A stretch of 64,000 nucleotides of DNA from Dipodascopsis uninucleata var. uninucleata (lineage: Eukaryota; Ascomycota; Lipomycetes; Lipomycetales; Lipomycetaceae): assembly GCA_030568195.1 (NCBI GenBank), contig JAJLTO010000005.1, positions 1,295,060 to 1,359,059 of the forward strand, written 5' to 3'. The position numbers and the translations under genes are program-made. The notes under the pieces are model-generated. The model was not told where the DNA came from, did no database searches, and worked only from the letters and a program-made list of their open reading frames with translations. Below are positions 1-10,007 of the stretch, one piece after another; positions within the stretch are counted from its first letter, which is position 1, and each line of letters begins with the position of its first letter.

Positions 1-274
1 CACGCAGTTCTTCTTTTGTCCAATCATGAAATGGAGTCTTAGCAGTTAGAGCCTTCTGCAGAGCTGAGGCATTTTGCTTTACAGAAGATTCAGTTGCTGT
101 GAGCGGACTTTGGAATATCGTGTTAGTATCTGAAGGTGGATTTGTTGGCAGCTCATTGAGGACCTGCGGTTTTAATATCTTTTGTGGTGACCAGAAGCCG
201 CGCTGCGTTACAAACGGAGCGCTTTTGCTTCTTACACGAAAGCATTTACTCGCTGCCCTACTGTACAGTATCAT
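1..274 (-). CDS. N-terminus of a mitochondrial enzyme, possibly biotin synthase (partial)
   Basis: The reading frame starts at ATG 274-272 and stays open for 91 codons to the window edge, so only the N-terminus is seen. The first 30 residues (ILYSRAASKCFRVRSKSA...) are rich in Arg, Ser and Ala with no acidic residue, as in a mitochondrial presequence. A proline-rich linker follows, then the segment ALQKALTAKTPFHDWTKEEL. Yeast biotin synthase (Bio2) has a comparable stretch, 'ALQYAL...P.H.WTK..L', just before its radical-SAM core, so Bio2 is my best guess. The CxxxCxxC cluster that would prove it lies outside the window. Another mitochondrial enzyme is possible. Confidence 0.5.
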   Translation of the reverse strand, partial: MILYSRAASKCFRVRSKSAPFVTQRGFWSPQKILKPQVLNELPTNPPSDTNTIFQSPLTATESSVKQNASALQKALTAKTPFHDWTKEELR

Positions 275-2816
275 TACTTTCTATTCTATCAACAGGAAGG
301 AGTTAAGGACGATTATAGAAGTAAAATTTGATATTATCATCGTGGCATGTTTAAGACTTCTTTCGATGTAACATAAATCCAGGGTTCTAGTATTTTAAGG
401 TTTGATTCTTCAAATTAAAGAGATAAAATTGGTGGACGTTTTGTTGGGTAGTATTTACGAACAGTCCTATGCACATCGAGAGGTACAGAAATATAGAATA
501 CATTTTGCATGCGAGGAGAAAGGGCAAAACGTGGTTTATGGCACAAAGGCGCAAAATAAATTCTTATTAGTAGGCGAATGAAAATTCATTTTATTGTTTG
601 TATGAGCACTCAACATTGAACAAGATGTGCAAAATTCGATTTTTTAACCAGTTGTTTTGGGGTGTGGTATCTTCTTCGTACACTCGGTATCTCGGTAATT
701 TGCAATGGTGTGATCACTATTCCATGGAGCTTTTTTTGGTGGGCTGTTTACCGAACAACCAATTACAAAATTTCAATACAAATGTCCAGCAGCACAAAGG
801 CCATATCCAGAGCATTACATAACTATTTGGCTTTTGTTGTCAATCTTATTTCATTTGCTGCAGACAAAAAATCGTGCGATCCCTCCCTTATTTTGGTTGC
901 AACAATAGTGACCGAACCCTATGAGATGAATATTGTGTCTTGAAGCACGACAGTGAAGTGCATTAGTCGGGTCCGACTTCAGCATGCAAGTTATGGTGAC
1001 TGGTACTACCAAGAAGAAAAACTGAAAATTGCGATCTCCTTTGTGAACAGATCACAGGTAGTGAGCTGATATACGGTAAAAGTCGATAAGATATCAAAGC
1101 CATATTATGATGGCTACAATAAGAATCCCTCGAAATAGGGTACAGGACATCGTTCTTCCGATATCTAATTCAAAGCTCAGCAAAAGGCAGTTCTCAAGTT
1201 CGCTATTTTCTCAAAATTTGTATATCTATATCACGTCTTCATACAGTCATCAGTAATATAGTCTGATACAAACAGTCAAGCTTGCTAATTTGTTAATTTC
1301 CTAATTTTGCTGATAGCTATTCAGACGAGTAATTTAAGCAAATTGCCGACCACATGCTTAATACGTAACTATTAGCTAATCTGACCGAAACCTTATATTG
1401 CTGTATTAGGAGAAACTAAGTTATGGCACCGAAAGAGCGAGGCACGGAATAATATTATCCCAGAGAGATAGCGAACATTCTTGGGTCACTACACTTCAAT
1501 AGATTAGCAGATATCAGAATGTTATATATTTGAGAAGCGCCTGATTTGAGTAAGGTATAGCAGCAATTTCTTTGGTCTCTAGTGTTCTCTGGCTTGACAG
1601 AGTAAACATAATTGATGATAGACCGTGACACGTTTGGGTGTCAAGATTCTCAAGGACTCCTGTTACGAGGACTTATTCTTTTTAGCATCGTTCGACCGAG
1701 TCGATTCTAACATTAACTCTGTGAAAAAGCGAAATCGCCTCAATGCTATATTTTTGGAGGATTTAAGCGGCACTTGGAGGCTTTTGATATTCTATGATAG
1801 ATTTCTAATCTGCTTCGCTAAGCGTGATACACAATCAAAGAATACCGAGGAACACTCTCATGTGACATCAGTTGACCCCCGTTTAGAAGTTCAGGAAATA
1901 GCTAAATTATACAGTAACATAATTATATCAGAAGCTTTTAAGCTATAGGATGATCGCTTAAAGAGCACAGGAGAATGTTCTGGGGAGACTCAGTTCAATC
2001 AACGAAGTTGGTGATCATATTCAGCTGCCATTACTCAGCATCAAGGGCATATCGACTACAAACTGTTCATACAAAGAGATCGGTCATGTACAATAAAATT
2101 CACAGCTGAGCGGCGAAAAGTCTTGAAGTGAGTGATTTCAACTAGAGTGTAGAAATTAATATCGAAACTACTAATAGAGGCTACAGAAAGAAAAAAGGGC
2201 GATATTATTGCTGACTCTTTGGTATCATTTCCCAATTTCCACTCTGATGAACACTGCTTATGGTATTTCCAAGGTAGCAGTTAATTTTTCGGTAGGTTGG
2301 TTTCCTACGAATACAATTCCACGGATTTTATGCTGATATTAGAAACCGCGGAAATCAAATCTACAATGATGGATCTGAGTTACCATCTAATCATGAGCAG
2401 AATTTGAGTTGTAGTCAAGTAATCCAATAGTATAATCTAATTCAACTTTTGTCTTTTTTTGATATTTTCCATGCTTTGTTTTAAGCATGCTGCTTCTTAT
2501 AATGAAGAAAGCAAATAAAGTGCTGATACTTACTTTTGCTTTCCTAAAGACAATTTTTATTCGCTGTACACGTCAGTTTGAATCATCTACATATTTACTC
2601 TTTATTCGTAAGTGTATTCGAGATGTCACGGCTCGAATGAGACCACAGGGAGCAGCATAATTGTAAAGAAAATATTTCAATATAACATTACAATACACAG
2701 TAGGTCAACATTTACTGCTTATAAAGAGCTCTCGTGCCTCGAAGTAATAGGGCACGCGAAGGCTGTTCGGCTTATTCTGAGCTCCAAGTTATATTATAGC
2801 GATGATATACTTTTAA
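275..2816. other. Gene-poor 2.5-kb spacer
   Basis: No convincing gene is visible. Two open stretches (about 662-943 and 1625-1948, + strand) begin at GTG rather than ATG and have no splice context that extends them. The first encodes a hydrophobic piece (IPWSFFWWAVY) faintly like a mitochondrial carrier helix and could be a gene relic. No tRNA or tandem repeat was recognised. Confidence 0.4.
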
Positions 2817-4435
2817 CTATACAAACTCAACCTGCTCTATAGTATCTCTGGCATTGTGTTTTTCTTCAAGAGCATATACCTTCGCAGGACCGTCGAAAAT
2901 GAAGGCGATCTCTTCCAATGATGGCCCCGTAGTTTCTGGAAACATTAAATATATACCTGCAAACTCAACCATAACCCATACAACAAATACAATATATAGA
3001 CGCCATTGGATGTTCTGGAGGCCAATTGGAACAGCAAAGGTAGAAAGAATCATGAAGCAGAACTGCACAAAGTAGAAGAAAGCCAGACCCTTCGTTCTCA
3101 GACGGAACGGTAAAATCTCTGGAATATAAAGACCAAGATTCCCATTGAAACCAAAGTTATAAGCTGGTGAGAAGAGATATAATAGAACGACCACTGCATA
3201 GCCCGCAGCTTTATCGTTACTGTTCTTAGCAAACACAGCACTTCCGGCAGTGATAGAGATGACAATAACCCAAATTGCTATGAGTGACCATAAGAACATC
3301 ATTCGCCTGCCCAGCTTAGTTGGCAAAGTCGCAAAATAGATTGCTGAGAACCATGAAACCATTTGCATAGTAGCATTAATAAGCGTCTGTTGGAGATCTG
3401 AGGTTAAGCCAACAGATGATAGAATAGGTGACAAGTAATAGGATACAAAGGCGTTGCCAGACATTTGAGAGCATATTGCTGCCCAAATCATTATAACCAT
3501 TCTCTTCCTATTTCCAGGACTCCTTATCAGCTCTCGAAGGCTACCGATTAAGGTTAAATCTGCAACCTCCTTCTCTGCTTCAAGTGCTAGACAAATTTCG
3601 TCATATTCAAACACAGCAACAGGATCACCTGGCTCATTTTCACCGTGATATTTGAGAAGTACGCCCATTGCTTCTTCATTGCGACCCATGCTTATGAGCC
3701 ATCTAGGAGATTCGGGGACAAACCATACAAAAGCTAGCTGTATTACAGATGGAAGGCCCTGCAGTGTGGAAGGGATTCTCCAGGATGCAGTACCATCAAT
3801 GCGAAACGTACCAAAGGTGCTCCAGCCAGCTGTTATAGACCCAAGAGAGTAAAATGTCAAGAACAGGGCGGTGGCAGTACTTCTTTGATTTGGATGAGCG
3901 ATTTCGGTAATATATGGTGCCCCTACGCCTGCTACTATTACGCTTCCTGCACCGATAATAGCCCTGGCAACCACGAACATTGCAATGTTCACAGCGCTTC
4001 CCTGAAGCGCTGCTCCAATTATGCAAAGCGCTGCACCTGTAGCTAAGCCAATTCTTCTACCAAATCTGTCGGCAACTGGGGATATCAGAAATACGCCAGC
4101 AATGCCACCAAGCGGATATGCTGCGTTAAAAATCCCAAGTGTAGCACCTGTCGGAGATCCGAAGTACATCTGCCAATGGCTCACTGACTGGAGACCGTTC
4201 ATCATAGAGCCATCAAAACTAGATTAAATCCGTAAGTTAGAACCAGAACTCAAATGGGCGAAATATGACTTACTTACCCCTGGGAAAAGATCGAGAGAAG
4301 AGGAATCAGCATCAAGAAATTCAGATTTCGCAAATTCGTGTACTTCCACCAGCGCGCAGTATTAATACGCGACTTAGGCACACTCATAATACGTATGTCT
4401 TTATCGACGGCATTATCAGGCATGTTGAAAGGCAT
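2817..4435 (-). CDS. MFS sugar permease (lactose-permease-like / hexose transporter family)
   Basis: A plasma-membrane sugar/H+ symporter of the fungal sugar-porter family. I join two exons: 4435-4278 (52 codons plus 2 nt) and 4218-2817, over a 59-bp intron (4219-4277, GTAAGT...CTAG), giving 519 aa. The join restores the family signature SQGFDGSMMNGLQ in TM1, which the long exon alone lacks. Other signatures are ADRFGRRIG, the central PESPRWL after TM6 and PETTGPSLEEI after TM12. A second in-frame ATG lies at 4423. The gene is divergent from the zinc-cluster regulator at 5291 and near the intracellular GH78 rhamnosidase, so a rhamnoside or another plant-derived glycoside is a plausible substrate; that is inference. 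The sequence alone does not give the substrate. Confidence 0.92.
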
Positions 4436-5290
4436 TCACGTTAAAATTTCTACTTAAAATCAGTTGAGCGGTGCCTTGTTAATGTCTTTATAAGGTGATG
4501 AGTATGGCTTAAAAAGGTGCTATCTAGGCAGACTGGTTGGGCTTTATATTGTAAGGGACACCCTCGTCATTTTGGACAATAGACTAGTACTTTGTAATAT
4601 GATGATAATCGAACAAAGCTCTTTCGAATCTATTATTTTAGTTCCAGTTAATGAACTTAGTACTGGTAGAGCAAAGAGCTGAAGGAAGATGAATGAGGGG
4701 TATCTATGAATTGCAACAGAACCACCTGTGAGCAGAAAGAGGATTTCGGTTTATCATGTCGCGATATTTATGCTTTGTACGCCGCTATAACTAGTGAGAT
4801 ATCTACATTGCGAAATAGTGCTAAGAATTAATATTAATACGCCTGAACCATGTGTGTAGAAGAGCTCATACGAGACTCGAAGAGTGGCTCAAAGGAAAAA
4901 AAGAGTTTATATCAGTCACCACAGATATACATAAAGTTTTCCCCACAATACTCTCTACTCGCAATTGGTCTCTTTATTATATAAGGGATAAGATGTCGCA
5001 GAAACATTCTCCGACATATTCTCATCTACAAACAGAAGTAAAATATAATAATTGACGTCAGCTATCGTGACTATTTTATAAAATGACTTAAATTATATAT
5101 GCTCTGTTAGTAACTTGGTTTCATGTCTCTCTTTTAGTCGTCAACCGATGCATCTGTGTTGCTAGTAAGTATAATAACGGCTGATTATAAGTATCGGCAT
5201 AAGTTGATCCATTGTATATACTGCATTTCACCGTTGTACGATATTACTACTAGAGTTGTGAATGATATTGATACTAACTCGATACTAGAA
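4436..5290. promoter_or_regulatory. Divergent promoter region between permease and regulator
   Basis: About 850 bp of AT-rich DNA between two genes transcribed away from each other, so it should hold both promoters. No complete CGG-N-CCG zinc-cluster operator was recognised. Small open frames here (4852-5055, 5156-5368) look accidental; the end of the second overlaps exon 1 of the regulator in the same frame. Confidence 0.5.
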
Positions 5291-7458
5291 ATGGCGAGCA
5301 CAAATAACATTGCTCGAAAAGGAAATACATCGTATGTATATTGTAGTGTGTCAGACTGTAAGCTGTAATCCGCAGTCTAACAAAGATCAGTTGTGAACGC
5401 TGTAAGTTGAGAAAATCAAAGTGCGACAAACAGTACCCGTCGTGCGAAAGGTGCTTAAGCGCTCGAGTAACATGTGCTTATACGGGTAGAAAGCGGCCAG
5501 GTTTTCCAGCCGGCCATAGGCAGCTCTTAGAGCATAAAATTGGTAAGCGACTTGGCTGATGAAGAAGTTACTTACAAATTTCGTAAGTTGATTCGCTAAA
5601 TATCAAACTCTACTTCTAAATTGCAGACCAGCTTGAATCTGAACTTCATTTGCTTAAGGAGGCAGATAGTATCAAAAAAAGAGGACTGACGGACGGAGAT
5701 GATTCAATAAGTGCTTTGGAAAGTACATCTGTACTTTTATCGCATAGCATGGATCGCGGGTCTCCAAAGATCTTTCACGATCCTCCTCTGATTGCAACGT
5801 TTGAAAGGACTCGCCAGATTACGGAAGTAAAGCCCCCAACCGACCTCGTTCTGTCGCTCACGTCACTGTTTTTCCGCCATGTCCATCCTTGGTTCCCATT
5901 TCTTGATCCACAGCGTGTACTTGCAGAAATGGGATCAATTGATGATCCAACGATTGTATACTATGCCCTCTTTGGCCTTTCGCTCAAATACTCGTATGAT
6001 TCACGACTAGATCAACAGTCGAGTGACTCTTTTTGGAAGTATTCGAAGCGACGCATATTTGTTGAAGTTCTAGAAGAGCCGTCATATATGTCACTGGAAG
6101 CACTGACGATACTTACGCTAGACTTATCTGGAATGACTAATGGGCCACAAGTATGGGGAGCTCTTGCCGTAGCTATTAGACTGGCAGCACAATTGAAGTC
6201 ATCAGAGGGTCATGTTTTTAGGACTTCAACAGACGATACTGGTAATGAATCTCTCACTACGACCGATCAGATATACCGAAGACGACTATTTTGGGCCATA
6301 TATGCCCTGGACTGTTATATATCAATAACTACGAGTCATCCCTCTGAATTAGCAGAGTACCATATTGGTCATTTCATGCCTTCTAGAGAAATGACGTGGC
6401 GTGAACCATCCGTAGACGTTGACTCTCAAAACTGGAGCAAAAGTAATAGTAAAACAGGCAGTTCAGTGACGCATATATCAGTTTTCTGCTATCAACTAGC
6501 CCTGATGGACATCTCGAGGCGACTACATATCGTATATATGGAATATGTTACAGAAGGAAATCGTAACGCTAGTTATTGGATGCAAAAAATTTCCAATTGT
6601 ATTGGTGAATTGTCAGGTTGGATGCAGAACTTACCTCAAAATCTACATCTAGAGTGTACAAAACACCCGCATGCACCAATGAATCGTGTTTTATCTTCTA
6701 TTGTAATGCTGCACGCATACTATCATGCATTAATGATACATATCAATGGCTTAGCTATAGATATATTTGACGAGAGACTAGAACATGTGATTTCTGATTT
6801 TCAGAAACAAAGCCATGCATGTTGCATGAAGAGTGTAGATATCCTTATAGATATCATATCAAGGCACATCGAGAAGACCAAGGATATGCTTGGGTGGCCA
6901 CTTGCTTGGTCTATTTTTGTAGCTGCGCGCTATTTACTTGTCGCTGCTTGGACTAATGGTGCAGACCTACATAATAATTTCAATATTCTATTGCAAGGCC
7001 TAAAGAAAATGAGCAGATATTGGCAAATAAGTGGGAAATATTGGCGACTGTTAAGTCAAGCATCATGCGAGTTCAAGAATAGCACTATTAACAATGGAAA
7101 ACAAAGTATTCCAGGTGTATTTACTTCACTTATTGATCTCAAAATTTCGGCATGTGACCTAGAAGACCAGTTCCGGACCGATCCAGTCTTACATAGCACA
7201 TTGTATTCTCGAGAGCATATTGGGACCAAGTATCAGAATGAAGGTCATATTGGTGCTGCTTCCATCGTACAGGATTTGAAAGATATTTCAGATGAACTAT
7301 ATTTTAACATGCACGACCAGTCTTCAGATTGCTGGTTTAGTGTCCCTCTGTTTACTTCTTCTGCATATCAGTATGAGCAGCTTCCGATTACAGAATCGTT
7401 AATACCTGAGAACTTGGACCCATTAATAGTAACAAATAGTTTTTGTAATGCTAACTAG
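5291..7458 (+). CDS. Zn2Cys6 transcription factor, fungal-specific (regulator 1)
   Basis: Three exons: 5291-5331, 5391-5542 and 5627-7458 (674 aa). Intron 1 (59 bp) is GTATGT...CTAACAAAGATCAG; intron 2 (84 bp) is GTAAGC...TTGCAG. Splicing gives N-terminus MASTNNIARKGNTS followed by a complete zinc cluster CX2CX6CX6CX2CX6C at residues 15-42 (CERCKLRKSKC...CERCLSARVTC), a basic linker (GRKRPGFPAGHR) and a short coiled coil (DQLESELHLLKEAD). The middle-homology domain (Fungal_trans) follows, with LFFRHVHPWFPFLDPQRV, YRRRLFWAIYALDCYIS and the usual helical C-terminal region. It binds DNA in the nucleus. It sits between a divergent sugar permease and a convergent alpha-L-rhamnosidase (65 bp apart), which suggests it controls rhamnoside use. 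The target is inference. Confidence 0.92.
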
Positions 7459-7523
7459 ACGTAACATTACATCTCTCCAGCAAGAGCATAGTATATTATA
7501 GTAAGACTCTAATTAGTCCTGTG

Positions 7524-10007
7524 TCACCAGATTTTACACTCTATCGATTTTGGTGTCTTGACGACGAAACAAAAGTCATCTGTGCTTTTCATACTACGCA
7601 ATGGCTGTGATGCCAGCTTTACATAAACAGGTATGACTTTTTTGGCCATGATTTCTACTCTCAGATTAATCTCTACGGATCCGTTAGACATGTGTATCCA
7701 TGAGACGTGCGAATATCCCGTAATCTCTCCTCCGACTAGCTTCATAGGTATTGTCGCCTCGAATTCACGATACAAGTTGAACCTTGGACTGAACTCCAGA
7801 GAAGCCCAACCGGGTTTTGCGGGCCGTATGCCAGCTACTTCGGCCATGTATTCATAAATAGGAGCACTACCCCACGCATGACAATCTGAGCGCTGAGAAA
7901 CATTGTCTTCTTCCCAGGTGGTAAGCCCAAGCATGAGCTGTGATCTCCACGGCTCCCAGAACTTATGAAACAACTGGTCATATATAGTACCACCGGCTTT
8001 AGTTAGAGCGCGTAATGTATAAAATGACATGGAAAGAGAAGTTTTTACGAAACAGTTGTTCTCAGAAGAATCCAAGCTCTTGAGTAGAATTTCATGAGCT
8101 TGGATTTCCGTTGCTGCACCACTAAGAACAGACCAAACTTGGTTATGTTGACTGTAGTCGAGGGAAGTATCAGCAATAGAGGATAAACTATCAGTAAAGA
8201 ATCGACCATCAAAGCAATGCCGTCTTATGGCATTCACAATATTGGTTGCACGTAATTTATAGTCTTCGGCTTGGCTCGATCTTCCCAGGGAGTCAAGCAG
8301 TTGGCATGCATTCATTAGAGTGTAGGCATATAAGTTATTTGTATAAGTTGATATTCCCGATTTCTCTACTGTGGGTGGAATACCGTACGGTCGCCATTGC
8401 TCAGTCCAATCGACAAAATTCCAAATTCCTGGCTGAAAATCGGAGACAACCAAACCAAGCTCAAAGTCTACTCTAGACTGAAAATAGTGCAAAACCGCAT
8501 CGACAACTGAAAGGAATTGTGATACAAATACCTTGTCGCCAAAAAACCACATGTGGTCACATAACATGCAAATCCAAAACAATGAAAAATGCGGAATTAT
8601 TTGAGAAGTATGCGATGGTGAACGGCTTGCGGTTAGACTCAATCGTGCTTGAAAAGAGTTGTGTATTTGAATTATTGCTTGTCGTGCTAAACGATCATCC
8701 CCCGAGACGTAGTAAGTAAACAGAGCTGAACTTCTAGTATCCATGGCATATTGTAGTTGCTCATAAAATGGGCAATCCTCATAACAATCATGCATACAAT
8801 TATGTAATGTTCGTATACTTGTGTTCCAGAGTTGGCTTGAAGTGTCATCTTCGAAAGATAACTGTAGATCTGCGTGAATGTCGAGAGGATAATTTGCCAT
8901 GTCAATTGTGAGATCTTGTAATATGAGATCAGAAGATCCTACGTCAATCTCCAGTTGTAAAAACCTGAATGTTCTAAAATGAAATGGCACGAACATTTCA
9001 TCTATATCTTCGTCCTCATAGTACCCAAGCGTCTCGCTGGTAGTCATTCCTTCGAATTCATAGATATCTTTAGGTCCATAAAGATTCTTTGTGTCGTCAC
9101 AACGATACTTTTTATTGCGAAGATAAGGTGCACGTGTGGGCTCTTCTTCATAGCACTCTGCGTAAGTAATCATCATGGTACTTCCGCTGGTTTGCGGGCG
9201 TCGAAATCTAAAACGAATGAAACATGTCATATGGTGTTCGACTTCCAATTGAATTTTATGACTAGTTCGAGCAGGTAAGCATAGGCCAGTCATTGATTTT
9301 GGAGAATGTGAGCTGTTGACCAACTTCGCAGCCCATTTTTCCTTGCTAATTTTGCTGGAAATATTGTGGATATTGCAAAATTCTGTCCTTTTAAGTCTCA
9401 TTGTTGGTATAATGCGTGGTGAAAGGTGCCAGGGGGGCGCGATTCCAGTAGAGCTTTGATATTCTAAGAGTCTTGCTGGAACCCATTTTAGAACATGACA
9501 CTCAGTTCTGGAGACTCTTTCATATATGTGTAGAAAATCGTCCTCAGGTTCATCAACACGAAATACTGTTGACGGATCAACAGCGGTCTCCCACAAAGTA
9601 CTACTCTCTAGTTGCTTGCCTAAAAGCACATTCTGATCTTTACTTTCGATTCGCAAACCACCGGAAGGCAATCGAGGAAAACTCGGCGCATACGTAGTGG
9701 CATAGAAAAATCGTAGCACAACAACTCTAATATGATTTTCTCCGCACTTCAGATATGGGCCAATATCAACTGTGTCATAGAACCAAAGATTCTGATCGCC
9801 TTTCACTGGTCCAAATGATAATAAGTGCTTATTAACAAAAAATTTATAGCGAGTATCTGCAGTGACACTAAGATGTAGTGATTTTGGAGGATCATTCTCT
9901 ATAGTTAAAGATCTGCGAAAGTGAACAAGTAGTCCAGCAGAATCAGTACGTTCCTCGCTAAAGGTAGGATGCCACATCCAGGTCTTGTCGAGTAGTTCTG
10001 CCGCCAT
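7524..10007 (-). CDS. GH78 alpha-L-rhamnosidase, intracellular
   Basis: 827 aa, a single exon starting MAAELLDKTWMWHP. It belongs to glycoside hydrolase family 78, which releases L-rhamnose from alpha-rhamnosides by inversion. The N-terminal beta-sandwich region (about 1-380) has the GPVKGD(Q)NLW-FYDTVDI pattern. The (alpha/alpha)6 catalytic domain starts near residue 385 with HDCYEDCPFYEQLQYAMDTR (406-425), the acidic active-site segment of this family. NFVDWTEQW (530-538) and SDCHAWGSAP near the C-terminus are further family signatures. No signal peptide is visible, so the substrate must be imported, which fits the permease at 2817-4435. A CCCGCCGCGG element and a TATTTATA box (minus strand, about 10138-10153) lie roughly 140 bp upstream. 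It converges on regulator 1 with only 65 bp between. Confidence 0.9.
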   Translation of the reverse strand: MAAELLDKTWMWHPTFSEERTDSAGLLVHFRRSLTIENDPPKSLHLSVTADTRYKFFVNKHLLSFGPVKGDQNLWFYDTVDIGPYLKCGENHIRVVVLRFFYATTYAPSFPRLPSGGLRIESKDQNVLLGKQLESSTLWETAVDPSTVFRVDEPEDDFLHIYERVSRTECHVLKWVPARLLEYQSSTGIAPPWHLSPRIIPTMRLKRTEFCNIHNISSKISKEKWAAKLVNSSHSPKSMTGLCLPARTSHKIQLEVEHHMTCFIRFRFRRPQTSGSTMMITYAECYEEEPTRAPYLRNKKYRCDDTKNLYGPKDIYEFEGMTTSETLGYYEDEDIDEMFVPFHFRTFRFLQLEIDVGSSDLILQDLTIDMANYPLDIHADLQLSFEDDTSSQLWNTSIRTLHNCMHDCYEDCPFYEQLQYAMDTRSSALFTYYVSGDDRLARQAIIQIHNSFQARLSLTASRSPSHTSQIIPHFSLFWICMLCDHMWFFGDKVFVSQFLSVVDAVLHYFQSRVDFELGLVVSDFQPGIWNFVDWTEQWRPYGIPPTVEKSGISTYTNNLYAYTLMNACQLLDSLGRSSQAEDYKLRATNIVNAIRRHCFDGRFFTDSLSSIADTSLDYSQHNQVWSVLSGAATEIQAHEILLKSLDSSENNCFVKTSLSMSFYTLRALTKAGGTIYDQLFHKFWEPWRSQLMLGLTTWEEDNVSQRSDCHAWGSAPIYEYMAEVAGIRPAKPGWASLEFSPRFNLYREFEATIPMKLVGGEITGYSHVSWIHMSNGSVEINLRVEIMAKKVIPVYVKLASQPLRSMKSTDDFCFVVKTPKSIECKIW

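Noticed and set aside
662-943. 93-codon frame with carrier-like hydrophobic segment
   Set aside because: It begins at GTG, no ATG or splice join extends it, and the carrier signature PxDxxKxR is absent. At most a relic.
1625-1948. 107-codon open frame
   Set aside because: Begins at GTG, no recognisable domain and no ATG nearby; length is compatible with chance.
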